A DNA stretch of 64,000 nt from Hwanghaeella sp965227365 (GTDB lineage: Bacteria > Pseudomonadota > Alphaproteobacteria > UBA8366 > Aestuariispiraceae): positions 3,906,001 to 3,970,000 of the forward strand of contig NZ_OZ245754.1 in NCBI RefSeq assembly GCF_965227365.1. The letters are read 5' to 3'. Made by a program: the position numbers and the translations under genes. The notes beneath the pieces were generated by a model. The model did no database searches. It worked only from the letters and a program-made list of their open reading frames with translations, and was not told the DNA's origin. Shown piece after piece: positions 17,090 to 26,199 of this stretch (positions are counted from its first letter, which is position 1; each line of letters begins with the position of its first letter).

Positions 17090-19222
17090 TCAGCGCCGAG
17101 CCAGAACAGACCCTTGCGCAGCCGTGTCGACAGCCTCGAGCACGGCCGTTTCGGTAAGCAGTTCAGGCAAGGGAATTCCCTGCTCCGCGCCGGGCCCGTA
17201 GACCACATTGAAGGGGATGCCGTAGCGCCCAAAAGCAGCGAGATAACTCGCGATATCGGCATTGGGCCGGGTCCAGTCGGCCCGCATGGCCACCATACCC
17301 GGCGCCCCCAGCAACGAGGCCACCTCACCGGCTTGAAGCACTCGTTTCTTATTGAACTGGCAAGTGATGCACCAATCGGCGGTTACATCGACGAAGACGA
17401 CCTTGCCTTCCGAGACATGGCGGGCGATCTCCGCCTGGCTGAACGGCACCCAGCCGACATCGATCGAGGGCGCCTGGATCGGCGGGGCCCCGTCCCGGAC
17501 AATCGGTGCAACGACAGCGGCCACCCCCAGAAAGACGGAAAGCGGCAGAGCCATGCGGCCGAGCCGGGATCCCTCGACACGCTTCGTGGCGGGGATGACC
17601 GCGGCCAGAACGGCCAGCGCCAAGACGACCGCCACGGTTTCCATGCCGGTGATCGCGCTCATCACATAGGCGAGCCACAGCGCGGTGCCGGCCAAGGCGA
17701 CCCCGAGAACCCATTTCAACTTGATCATCCAGGGACCCGGGCGCGGCAGGGCCGTCGCCAAGCCGGGGAAAGCGGCGACCATCAGATACGGCCCCGCCAA
17801 ACCGAGGCCGAGCGCGGCAAAAACCGTGAGGATTTCGACACTTCCCCGGCTCAAGGCGAAGCCGACGGCGGTGCCCAGGAATGGCGCGGAACAGGGCGTT
17901 GCCAGCAACGCGGCAAAAGCGCCGGTCAGGAAATGGCCGAGGACACCTTTCTGCTCGCCCGCAGAGTAACCTGTATCGGCCACGAAACGCGGCAGGCTGA
18001 TCTCGAACAAGCCCCACATGTTCGCGGCGAACAGCGTCAGGATGACGATCATGAAAGCGAGAAACGCGGGCTGCTGGAATTGGATACCCCAACCGATCGT
18101 CTCACCGGCCGATTTCAAACCGACAAGGACAACCGCCAAGGCCAGAAACATCGTCAGGATGCCGAGCGACGCGGCGACGAAGCCCCGGCGCACGTGGCGT
18201 TTTTCCCCGCCCCCATGGCTGGCGACCGACAGCAGTTTGATGGACAGAACCGGCAGGACGCAGGGCATCAGATTCAGGATCAATCCGCCCAACACCGCCA
18301 GAAGGAGGATCGGCAGCAGACCGGCAACCGAAACCGCTCCACCGGCGGCAGGTCCCGTGCCAACGGACGGCGAGACCGTGGTCTCCGCCGATCGTGGGCC
18401 GTCGACGACGGTCAAGGTCAGGGCCTGCCGGGCGAGATCCTCGGGCGCTGAACCGGCTCCTTTCAGGGTCAGCCGCGCCAGTTTTCCGCCGTTGGACAAG
18501 GCAAGCTCCGGCTTGCCGAAGAACACGCCGACCGGTCCTTCGACGAATATGTCTGGCGAGACGAATGCCTCCGGGCCGGCGATATCCACCTGCAAGGTCA
18601 GATCGTCCGGATTGCCTGAGACCGCGGCGCGATCGACGGTCAACCCGGCAGCTTCCGGGGCGCCAGGCACCAGGGCGGCATATTGACCGATGGCATGCAC
18701 CTTCGCCGAGGGTTGGGCCGGTCCGGCCGGCACATCGACTGAAACCTGCGCTTCCCCGGGGATGCAGATATCGCTGCAGACCAGATAGTCGACCTTGCCG
18801 GTCAGACTGATCGCTTCACCCGGCGTTTCGGCCTTTACCCGCAAGGGAAAGATGACCTCACCGGAATAGCCGTAGGTTTGAAGTCCGAATATCTCGAATC
18901 GATGGGGTGCGGGCCATGACATTTCGACCGAGGCGACATTCGTCGATCCCGTCCAGTCGGGTTTCGGCGGGAAGCCGGCATCCCCCGGCGACCGCCAATA
19001 GATCTTCCAGCCGTCCTGCATCTGGAATTCCAGACCCAGGGTCAGTGTTCCCTCCTCACCCGTCCCGGTCACAGAGGATACAAGCCGGACCGAAGAATGC
19101 TCCGTGTCGGACCATGCGCCGGTGATCGCATGGGCGGGCACGGACGCACCGGCAACCAACGCGCAGACCAGCGCCGCAACGGCGCAAATCACGTATTTCG
19201 ACAGGAAGGAAGACGTCTTCAT
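17090..19222 (-). CDS. DsbD/ScsB-like thiol:disulfide interchange protein
   Basis: Carries electrons from cytoplasmic thioredoxin to periplasmic thiols. The 710-residue protein has a signal peptide (ending PAHA), a periplasmic N-terminal domain with a cysteine pair (DYLVCSDICIPGE), an eight-helix DsbD core with the two membrane cysteines (NLMPCVLPVLS and ATPCSAPFLG), and a C-terminal thioredoxin domain with Cys618-x-x-Cys621 (ADWCITCQFN). The large N-terminal domain resembles ScsB rather than classical DsbD. The start at 19222 directly precedes the signal peptide. It ends at a terminator at 16971-16999. Confidence 0.9.
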   Translation of the reverse strand: MKTSSFLSKYVICAVAALVCALVAGASVPAHAITGAWSDTEHSSVRLVSSVTGTGEEGTLTLGLEFQMQDGWKIYWRSPGDAGFPPKPDWTGSTNVASVEMSWPAPHRFEIFGLQTYGYSGEVIFPLRVKAETPGEAISLTGKVDYLVCSDICIPGEAQVSVDVPAGPAQPSAKVHAIGQYAALVPGAPEAAGLTVDRAAVSGNPDDLTLQVDIAGPEAFVSPDIFVEGPVGVFFGKPELALSNGGKLARLTLKGAGSAPEDLARQALTLTVVDGPRSAETTVSPSVGTGPAAGGAVSVAGLLPILLLAVLGGLILNLMPCVLPVLSIKLLSVASHGGGEKRHVRRGFVAASLGILTMFLALAVVLVGLKSAGETIGWGIQFQQPAFLAFMIVILTLFAANMWGLFEISLPRFVADTGYSAGEQKGVLGHFLTGAFAALLATPCSAPFLGTAVGFALSRGSVEILTVFAALGLGLAGPYLMVAAFPGLATALPRPGPWMIKLKWVLGVALAGTALWLAYVMSAITGMETVAVVLALAVLAAVIPATKRVEGSRLGRMALPLSVFLGVAAVVAPIVRDGAPPIQAPSIDVGWVPFSQAEIARHVSEGKVVFVDVTADWCITCQFNKKRVLQAGEVASLLGAPGMVAMRADWTRPNADIASYLAAFGRYGIPFNVVYGPGAEQGIPLPELLTETAVLEAVDTAAQGSVLARR

Positions 19223-19470
19223 CTCACTCTTAACCGCCCGCGCCGCATGTCGCGGCGGGCCCTGGAACAAAGAACCGGCCGCACGCGCGGCACCGGAGCG
19301 TATTACATAGCCATTCTGGCGGATATTAACAGCGGTTGCGGCCCTAAGTCCCATCACCCGCCGTCACATCTTTGTGCCTGTCGACAGGCCGAACCGGGAA
19401 CGCGGTCTGGCTTCTATGCAGAAGATACTGATACACTCGGCTCGTTGGCTTTTTGTTGGACCCGTTGCCC

Positions 19471-20046
19471 ATGCTGCGAGAACGTAACTTTTCCGGATAT
19501 CTTAGCGGCCAATTGCTGGTTGCCATGCCGTCGATGACCGACCCCAGATTCGAACGCAGCGTCATTTACATGTGCATCCACAACGAGGATGGCGCCATGG
19601 GGCTGGTTCTGAACAAACTGATGGATTCACTGACCTTCGGCGAATTGCTGGAACAGCTGAACATCAATCAGAACCGCGCCGACGACAATCTGCGGATTCA
19701 TTTCGGCGGACCGGTGGAGACCGGACGCGGTTTCGTGCTGCATTCGTCGGACTATTCCGGCGAAGGCACCGTGATGATGGAAAACGGTGTCGGCCTGACC
19801 GCAACGGTCGATATCCTGCGCGACATCGCCGAAGGCAACGGCCCGCGGGAAAGCATGCTCGCGCTCGGCTATGCCGGATGGGGTCCGGGTCAGTTGGACG
19901 ACGAAATCCACCAGAACGCCTGGCTCAACGTTCCGGCGGATGAAGAACTGGTCTTCGACGATCTGCTAGACACGAAGTGGGAACGATCAATCGCCAAGCT
20001 CGGCATCGATCTCAGCCTGCTTTCCGGCGACGCGGGGCACGCCTAA
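19471..20046 (+). CDS. yqgE: UPF0301 protein YqgE
   Basis: A 191-residue cytosolic protein of the YqgE/AlgH family. Recognisable blocks are YLSGQLLVAMPSM near the N terminus, GAMGLVLNK, HFGGPVETGRGFVLHS and LGYAGWGPGQLDDEI. No catalytic residues are known for the family. I start at ATG 19471 since upstream TTG codons would add non-conserved residues. It stands alone on the plus strand between two minus-strand units. Confidence 0.93.
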   Translation: MLRERNFSGYLSGQLLVAMPSMTDPRFERSVIYMCIHNEDGAMGLVLNKLMDSLTFGELLEQLNINQNRADDNLRIHFGGPVETGRGFVLHSSDYSGEGTVMMENGVGLTATVDILRDIAEGNGPRESMLALGYAGWGPGQLDDEIHQNAWLNVPADEELVFDDLLDTKWERSIAKLGIDLSLLSGDAGHA

Positions 20047-20066
20047 CACGTGCCAACCGAATACCG

Positions 20067-20669
20067 TCAGGTCGGGGAACGCGGCAGAATGGGCCGTGCG
20101 TCCTGCCGCAGGATGGCGAAGGTGTCGTGATCCTGCCACTTCCCGGCGATGCATAGATACTGACGCGCCCGTCCCTCTCCCTTGAACCCGCTTTTCTCCA
20201 ACAGGCGCTTGCTGGGGGTATTGTCGACGAGGCAGGCCGCCTCGACGCGGTGCAGGTCGAGGTTTCGGAAACAGAAATCCAGGCAGAGCTGAACCGCCTC
20301 GAACATATAGCCGTTCCGCTTATGCGGCTCGCCGATCCAATAGCCGATATTGCCCGCCTGAATGACGCCGCGCCGTACATTGGTCACGGTGATGCCGCCA
20401 AGCAGGGAATCGTCCCGGCGCGAGAAGATGAAGAATGCGTAGCCGAGGCTTGCCTGCCAATCCGCATGCGCCCGGCGCATCCGCCGTCGATAGGCCGCGG
20501 GTGTCAGGGCATCCTTGGGCCAGGCGGGTTCGAAGGGTTCCAGGAAATCCCGGCTGGTGCGACGCAGATCCAGCCATGCCCGTTGATCCGCGGCCGCAGG
20601 GGGCCGGATGTAGACCCGCGGTCCCGTCAGCTTCAAAGAGGGGAATTTCGGCCGAAAGAAATCGAACAT
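20067..20669 (-). CDS. GNAT acetyltransferase, RimJ/RimL type
   Basis: Likely N-terminal or ribosomal-protein acetyltransferase. The roughly 200-residue protein has the acceptor-binding opening LTGPRVYIRPP, the fold segment IGYWIGEPHKRNGYMFEAV where acetyl-CoA would bind, and the closing LVDNTPSKRLLEKSGFK found in RimJ enzymes. It is preceded by an M16 peptidase gene; an alternative ATG at 20708 would overlap that gene by 32 bases, so I use the ATG at 20669 (MFDFFRP). Last gene of the long minus-strand array that starts at coxB. Confidence 0.88.
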   Translation of the reverse strand: MFDFFRPKFPSLKLTGPRVYIRPPAAADQRAWLDLRRTSRDFLEPFEPAWPKDALTPAAYRRRMRRAHADWQASLGYAFFIFSRRDDSLLGGITVTNVRRGVIQAGNIGYWIGEPHKRNGYMFEAVQLCLDFCFRNLDLHRVEAACLVDNTPSKRLLEKSGFKGEGRARQYLCIAGKWQDHDTFAILRQDARPILPRSPT

Positions 20670-20676
20670 GGCGGCG

Positions 20677-21939
20677 TCACGCGGCAAGCCGCCCGCGAAC
20701 CCCGTCATAGGATTCCAGAGATCCGAGCGGCCCGATTCCGGCCAAAGTCAGCGGGCCCGAGAATATCCTGCGCGCCAGCCCCGCGACCTCATCCACCGTC
20801 AGGGCGTCGATCCGGGCGATCTGCTCTTCCACCGGGACGGGACGTCCGGCAAGCAGCATCTGGTTGCCCAGCTGCTCGGCCCGGGCCGCGGTGCTCTCAA
20901 GCGCCATGACCGTGCTGGATTTCATCTGCGCCTTGGCCCGCGTCAATTCCTGTTCGGTGATCGTCGCCGGCAGCTTCCTTATTTCCTCGCACAGGACGGG
21001 AACGAGCTCGGCCGTTTCCTTCTCCCCCGTCCCGGCATAAATGCCGAACAGGCCGGCATCGGAATAAACAGAAGAAAAGGAGTAGACCGAATAGACCAGC
21101 CCCCGCTTTTCCCTCACTTCCTGGAATAGTCGGGACGACATTCCCCCGCCGAACAGGGTCGACAGGACGGAGGCCGCGTAATGCTGGTCGTCGGCGATCC
21201 CGACACCGGGAAATCCCATCAGGAGGTGGACCTGTTCGGACGGCCGATTTTCCGTGAACAAACCGCCGGTATAGCGGGACGGCGGGCGCTGCGCCGGCGC
21301 CCCCGCCGGCAGGGTGGCGAAGAACTCCTCCGCCAACGCCATCAATTCCGCATGGGTGATCTTGCCGGAACCGACAAGGATCATGTTCCCACCGTGATAT
21401 CCGCTTTCCATGAACGCGGTCAGCTGGTCCCGCGTCATCGCCGTCACGGTCTCCGGCCGCCCCAATGTGGGGTATCCCATGGCCTGGCCTTCGAAGGCGG
21501 TCTCCTGGAAATGGTCGAAGAGTATGTCGTCCGGCGTATCCTGGACCTGTCCGATCTCCTGCAGGATGACGGACCTTTCGCGCTCCAGCTCTTCCTGATC
21601 GAAGCTGGGATTCTGCAAAATATCCGACAGGACATCCACGGCCAACCGGGCATCCTCTTTCAGAAGTTTCACGTAATAGGCGGTGCTCTCGCGGCTGGTA
21701 TAGGCGTTCATGTGCCCACCAACCGCCTCTATCTCCTCGGCAATCTGTATGGCTGAACGCCGCGCGGTTCCCTTGAACGCCATATGTTCCAGGAAATGGG
21801 CGACGCCATTATTCGCCGGCGTTTCGGAGCGTGTTCCGGTACCGACCCAGACACCGATGGACACCGTCTCGACGGATAAGACGGTATCGGTCACGACCCG
21901 CAGGCCGTTGGGGAGGACGCCGACCGACGGCCCCGTCAT
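20677..21939 (-). CDS. M16 family zinc peptidase (processing-peptidase-like)
   Basis: Zinc metallopeptidase related to mitochondrial processing peptidase beta and bacterial PqqL-like enzymes. The 420-residue protein has the inverted zinc motif His48-x-x-Glu51-His52 (HFLEHMAFKGT) with the distal glutamate region ERSVILQEI, and the glycine-rich segment LFGGGMSSRLFQEVREKRGL in its C-terminal half. Complete. The start overlaps the end of thrC by four bases (ATGA), the standard arrangement in alphaproteobacteria. Confidence 0.94.
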   Translation of the reverse strand: MTGPSVGVLPNGLRVVTDTVLSVETVSIGVWVGTGTRSETPANNGVAHFLEHMAFKGTARRSAIQIAEEIEAVGGHMNAYTSRESTAYYVKLLKEDARLAVDVLSDILQNPSFDQEELERERSVILQEIGQVQDTPDDILFDHFQETAFEGQAMGYPTLGRPETVTAMTRDQLTAFMESGYHGGNMILVGSGKITHAELMALAEEFFATLPAGAPAQRPPSRYTGGLFTENRPSEQVHLLMGFPGVGIADDQHYAASVLSTLFGGGMSSRLFQEVREKRGLVYSVYSFSSVYSDAGLFGIYAGTGEKETAELVPVLCEEIRKLPATITEQELTRAKAQMKSSTVMALESTAARAEQLGNQMLLAGRPVPVEEQIARIDALTVDEVAGLARRIFSGPLTLAGIGPLGSLESYDGVRGRLAA

Positions 21940-23345
21940 CCTGCGCCCCCAGCCGTTCTGCTGTTTTCGCGGACATATTGTTCAATGGTCTGCAAGCTCG
22001 GCCCGATCTTGTCGAACCGTTCCTCCCGCTCGAAAAGATCCGCCATATGCGCCGGCAGCGGCGGGCGTTTCCCGGTCGCCTTTTCGACCGCGTCCGGGAA
22101 TTTGGCGGGATGCGCCGTCGCCAGGCAGACCAGGGGAACATCCGGCCGCCGGCGCGCTTCCATGCCGGCGACGATTCCGATCGCCGAATGCGGATCGATC
22201 AACTCACCCGTCGATTTGTAAAGCGCCCCGATCGCCGCAAGGGTTTCCGCATCGTCGAGCCGACGCGCGTCGAAGGATTCGCAGGCCAGGCTCCAGCGTT
22301 CGGCCCCGACCGCAAGTTCGCCCGAACGACGGAAGTCCTGCATCACGGCGGCAAGCGCCGCTCCGTCCCGGTCATACAGGTCGAACAGAAAACGTTCGAA
22401 ATTGCTGGAAATCTGGATATCCATGCTGGGCGACAGGCTGGGCACGACGTCGCGTGTCGACATCACGCCGGTCGCGAAGAAACGCGTAAGAATATCGTTG
22501 CTGTTGGAACCGACGATCAACTGATCGATGGGAAGGCCCATTTGCCGGGCCGCATAGGCGGCGAACACGTTTCCGAAATTGCCGGTCGGCACGGCAAAGG
22601 AAACCGGCCTGTCCGGCGCGCCGAGCGCGACCGCCGCATGGACGTAATAGACGATTTGCGCCATGACGCGGGCCCAGTTGATCGAGTTCACCGCGCTCAA
22701 CCGCATTGAATCCCGGAAGGGTTCGTCCGCGAACATGGCCTTCACCAGATCCTGGCAATCGTCGAAGGTTCCATCGACGGCCAGATTATGGACGTTCGAG
22801 GACATCACCGTTGTCATCTGGCGCTGCTGCACGGGGCTTACCCGGCCCTGCGGGAACATGATGAAGATGTCGATCGCGTCGCGGTCGCGACAGGCTTCGA
22901 TCGCGGCCGAACCGGTATCGCCGCTGGTGGCCCCGACGATCGTCACCCGCTCGCCACGGCGCGTCAGGATATGATCGAACAGCAGGCCGACCAGTTGAAG
23001 CGCGTAATCCTTGAAAGCGATCGTGGGGCCGTGGAACAGTTCCATCAGCCAGAAATCGTGACTCAACTGCTTGAGCGGCGCCACCGCATCGTGGTCGAAA
23101 CCGGCATAGGCACGGGCAACCAGTCGTTCGAAATCGTCGTCCGCGATGGAATCACCAATGAACGGCTTCATCACGCGGACGGCAAGTTCGGGATAGCTCA
23201 GCCCCCGCATGGCGCGTAGGTCGTCGGCCGAAAATTTCGGCCAATAGGCGGGCACGTAGAGCCCCCCGTCACGCGCCAAACCGGTAAGCAGGACATCCTC
23301 GAAATCGAGAACCGGTGCATTTCCCCGCGTACTGACGTAATCCAT
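21936..23345 (-). CDS. thrC: Threonine synthase
   Basis: Converts O-phosphohomoserine to threonine. The 469-residue PLP enzyme is of the longer threonine synthase type, opening MDYVSTRG and carrying the PLP lysine Lys112 in FHGPTIAFKDYALQ; the phosphate-binding block is GATSGDTGSAAIEA. Complete. It takes the product of the ThrB encoded at about 15 kb. It overlaps the M16 peptidase gene downstream and lies downstream of the M32 carboxypeptidase gene, with a palindrome in the gap. Confidence 0.96.
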   Translation of the reverse strand: MDYVSTRGNAPVLDFEDVLLTGLARDGGLYVPAYWPKFSADDLRAMRGLSYPELAVRVMKPFIGDSIADDDFERLVARAYAGFDHDAVAPLKQLSHDFWLMELFHGPTIAFKDYALQLVGLLFDHILTRRGERVTIVGATSGDTGSAAIEACRDRDAIDIFIMFPQGRVSPVQQRQMTTVMSSNVHNLAVDGTFDDCQDLVKAMFADEPFRDSMRLSAVNSINWARVMAQIVYYVHAAVALGAPDRPVSFAVPTGNFGNVFAAYAARQMGLPIDQLIVGSNSNDILTRFFATGVMSTRDVVPSLSPSMDIQISSNFERFLFDLYDRDGAALAAVMQDFRRSGELAVGAERWSLACESFDARRLDDAETLAAIGALYKSTGELIDPHSAIGIVAGMEARRRPDVPLVCLATAHPAKFPDAVEKATGKRPPLPAHMADLFEREERFDKIGPSLQTIEQYVRENSRTAGGAG

Positions 23346-23372
23346 TCTTACAGCCTTCTCCCGCCGGCTTGC

Positions 23373-23392
23373 GGAGCCGTGACCACGGCTCC
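23373..23392. repeat. 20-bp near-perfect palindrome upstream of thrC
   Basis: GGAGCCGTG and its reverse complement CACGGCTCC flank a 2-base centre. It lies 28 bases upstream of the thrC start codon. The short centre suits a dimeric-protein operator better than an RNA hairpin, though an RNA role in the leader cannot be excluded. Confidence 0.55.
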
Positions 23393-23497
23393 CCTCCCAT
23401 GCAAAGATATTTTCGACATGCAGTCTTAGAAGCGGTCAAACGGAAGGGCAAGGGGCGGGGAACCCGCCGCCGGCCGCCGTCACCCTACCATTGCCCC

Positions 23498-24991
23498 TCA
23501 ATGGGGCAGGTAGCGTTGCCGCAGATGGGCCTCGAAGGCTTTCGGATCCAGGCTGTGGCCCGTCGCATGGGTTACGATTTCATCGCTGCTGACGGAGGAG
23601 CCGAGGCCGTGCACGTTGTCCTTCAACCAGGCCCGAAGGCTGGAGAAGTCACCGCTGGCGAGCCCCGGCAGAATGTCCGGTTCGGCCTTGGTCGCCGCAC
23701 GGAACAATTGCGCAGCCGTCATCGCGCCCAGCGTATAGGTCGGGAAATATCCGAAGGATCCCGCATACCAATGAATGTCCTGTAGACAGCCGAGCCTGTC
23801 ATTGGGCGGCGTGATGCCAAGCAGGCCTTCCATGCCTTCGTTCCAGGCCCCCGGCAGGTCGTTCAACGGCAGGTCGCCCGACAACAAGGCCTGTTCCAGG
23901 CGGAAGCGCAGGATCACATGCGCAGGATAGGTTACTTCATCCGCCATGACCCGTATGAAGCCGGGTTCGACCCAATGATAGATGCGCAGAAGATTCGCTT
24001 CCTCGAAAGCCTCCTGCTGCCCATAGGCCTCGCGGAACAGGGGCGCCAGAAAACTGACGAATTCCGGGGTCCGGCAAGCCTGCATTTCGATCAGCAGGGA
24101 TTGGCTTTCATGGATCGCCATGCCGCGCGCCCGACCGACCGGTTGGCCGGTCCATTCAGCAGGCAAATTCTGTTCATACAGGGCATGGCCGGTCTCGTGC
24201 AGGGCTGCCATCAGCGCCAGGATCGGATCATCGACATTGTAACTGACCGTGATCCGCCGGTCGCCGGCATAGCCCGTGGAGAAGGGATGGGCGCTGACAT
24301 CCATCCGCCCGGACGAAAAGTCGAACCCGACCGTTTCCGCCAGGCGGCGGGCCAGGGCTTCCTGCCGGTCGACCGCGAAGGGCCCCTGCGGAACCGTTTT
24401 TGGCCCGGCCTGTTTCTGTTTTTCCAGCACCTCGCCGAGGAAACCGGGCAGGAACGCGGCATAATCCTCGAATATCGCCGCAATCGCGGATGCGGAGGCA
24501 CCGGGCTCGTATGTATCGATCAGGGCGTCATAGGCCTGAAGCCCCAGTGCGTCGCCGAGAATGGCGCCTTCCTCCCGGGTCAGGTCCAGGACTTCCTGCA
24601 ACAAGGGTGCGACCTTGGCGAAATCAGCCTCCTGCTTCGCCGTGCGCCAAACATGCTCGCAGGCGGACGTCGTTTTCGACAGCGCTTCCACCAAGTGCTG
24701 CGGCACGGCGGAGGCGCGCCTGTAGGATCGTCGGATTTCATGCAGGTTGGCGGCCTGCCAAGGGTCGAGGGCGGCACTCTCCGCCGCGCCGATCAGATCA
24801 CCGACCTTCGGGTCGGTCAGAAGTTCATGGCTGATGCCGCGCAAGGTGGCCAATTGATCCCCGCGGGCTTGGGACCCGCCGGCTGGCATCATCACCGACG
24901 CATCCCAGTGCAGGACGGATAGTGCGTCGCCGATCGTATTCAGTTTTTTGAAATGCGCTTCCAGGTCACGATAGGCATCGAAACCGTTCAC
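23498..24991 (-). CDS. M32 metallocarboxypeptidase (Taq type)
   Basis: Zinc carboxypeptidase that removes C-terminal residues from peptides. The 497-residue, mostly helical protein has the zinc site His265-Glu266-x-x-His269 (ALHETGHALYEQ) and conserved segments such as WDASVMMPAGG and HESQSLL. Full length for the family. Its start overlaps the surf1 stop by 4 bases, so it is translationally coupled to the oxidase assembly genes although its role is general peptide turnover. Confidence 0.93.
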   Translation of the reverse strand: MNGFDAYRDLEAHFKKLNTIGDALSVLHWDASVMMPAGGSQARGDQLATLRGISHELLTDPKVGDLIGAAESAALDPWQAANLHEIRRSYRRASAVPQHLVEALSKTTSACEHVWRTAKQEADFAKVAPLLQEVLDLTREEGAILGDALGLQAYDALIDTYEPGASASAIAAIFEDYAAFLPGFLGEVLEKQKQAGPKTVPQGPFAVDRQEALARRLAETVGFDFSSGRMDVSAHPFSTGYAGDRRITVSYNVDDPILALMAALHETGHALYEQNLPAEWTGQPVGRARGMAIHESQSLLIEMQACRTPEFVSFLAPLFREAYGQQEAFEEANLLRIYHWVEPGFIRVMADEVTYPAHVILRFRLEQALLSGDLPLNDLPGAWNEGMEGLLGITPPNDRLGCLQDIHWYAGSFGYFPTYTLGAMTAAQLFRAATKAEPDILPGLASGDFSSLRAWLKDNVHGLGSSVSSDEIVTHATGHSLDPKAFEAHLRQRYLPH

Positions 24992-25710
24992 GGCCGTTCC
25001 TCCGCTGCAGTCTTCCTATGGTAAATCACATAGATGACCAACAATCCCAGAGCGAGACTGTACCACGTAATTGCATATTGCAGGTGATCGTTTCTGACAT
25101 CGAGTGTCCATTGCCGTCCACGCGGCAACATACCCCGTTCGCTCTGGTCCGATGACAGGATGTAATATTCCGGCAAGCTCGGTACATCGGCCTGCTTTGC
25201 CATCGCAGCCGGATCTATGTTGAACCAGGCATTGTTCTGCGGTTCGTTCTCCGGGACGACCCAGGTCTCGATCGTGGATCGCGGTTTCACGAAACGCAGC
25301 AGCCCCGTGACCGTCTGTTCACCTGCCAGCAGCCCTTCGGCGCGAAGCGCCTTGTCGCGCATTTCGAAAGGGACCCAGCCGCGATTGACCAGGATCGTTC
25401 TACCGTCGTCCATCTTCAACGGCGTCACCACATTGATGCCCGCCTCGCCGTTGAGCGCGCGGTTTACAAGATGGAACTCGTTTTCATGGTCATAGACGCC
25501 CTTGACCTGGACCGGCAGGAATTCGTGCTCATCCGCCGTTAAAGGGGCGGCGGGAATCGCGCCCGGCGCCTGCGCGGACCGCACCTGCAGCATTTCGATC
25601 AAATCCTGTTTCCATTCCAGACGCTGTACCTGCCAGGTTCCCAGAAAGATCATGACAAGAAAGGCCGGGACGGAGAAAAGGGTCGGGATGAGTTTCGGAC
25701 GAAACCCCAT
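24988..25710 (-). CDS. surf1: SURF1-family cytochrome oxidase assembly factor
   Basis: Inserts or protects heme a in subunit I of aa3-type oxidases. The roughly 240-residue protein has two membrane helices, N-terminal (FSVPAFLVMIFLGTWQVQRLEWK) given here as FSVPAFLVM then IFLGTWQVQRLEWK, and C-terminal (SLALGLLVIYVIY), flanking a periplasmic domain with ILVNRGWVPFEMR and the heme-proximal HLQYAITWYSLA. The ATG at 25710 has GGAG nine bases upstream. Its 3' end overlaps the M32 gene. Confidence 0.93.
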   Translation of the reverse strand: MGFRPKLIPTLFSVPAFLVMIFLGTWQVQRLEWKQDLIEMLQVRSAQAPGAIPAAPLTADEHEFLPVQVKGVYDHENEFHLVNRALNGEAGINVVTPLKMDDGRTILVNRGWVPFEMRDKALRAEGLLAGEQTVTGLLRFVKPRSTIETWVVPENEPQNNAWFNIDPAAMAKQADVPSLPEYYILSSDQSERGMLPRGRQWTLDVRNDHLQYAITWYSLALGLLVIYVIYHRKTAAEERP

Positions 25711-25779
25711 TGGCTTGCTCCAGTGATGCGAATTCGTGGCGGCCATCCCGCGCTTGGCGCCGGAATAAGGGCAGGCCTA

Positions 25780-26169
25780 CTAACTGTTTTCGTCGAACGT
25801 ATTGGTGCCGGTATCCCCGGCCTTGTTCAAATACTGCAGGGCGATCAACAAGCCCTTAACTTTCGGCAAAAGGATCAGAACGACCGCGGCGACGACCGGA
25901 AAAGCAACCACGATCGGCGCCCAGACCCCTGTGTTGAAAGCGAACATGACCCAGACGCCGATACCGACGCCCAAGGTTCCCGCGATGATGATGATGAAGG
26001 GAACGGCACCGTCGCCGGCATCTTCCTGGCTTAAATCCAGGCCGCAGACGTCACAACGATCCGTGACCTTGAGGAAGGAACTGTACAGCGACCCTTCCCC
26101 GCAGCGCGGGCATTTACCGCGAAACCCGGTCTGCCAGGCAGACCGGGTTGGATGCGAAGGTGTGGACAT
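25780..26169 (-). CDS. DUF983 membrane protein
   Basis: A 129-residue protein with an N-terminal zinc-ribbon-like pair of CxxC motifs (CPRCGEGSLYSSFL and RCDVCGLDL) followed by two hydrophobic helices. This family (DUF983) sits between coxC and surf1 in many alphaproteobacteria, so a role in oxidase assembly or metal handling is likely but unproven. Confidence 0.87.
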   Translation of the reverse strand: MSTPSHPTRSAWQTGFRGKCPRCGEGSLYSSFLKVTDRCDVCGLDLSQEDAGDGAVPFIIIIAGTLGVGIGVWVMFAFNTGVWAPIVVAFPVVAAVVLILLPKVKGLLIALQYLNKAGDTGTNTFDENS

Positions 26170-26199
26170 GATGTCGTCCTGCCTTTCAGCGAACGGTTA

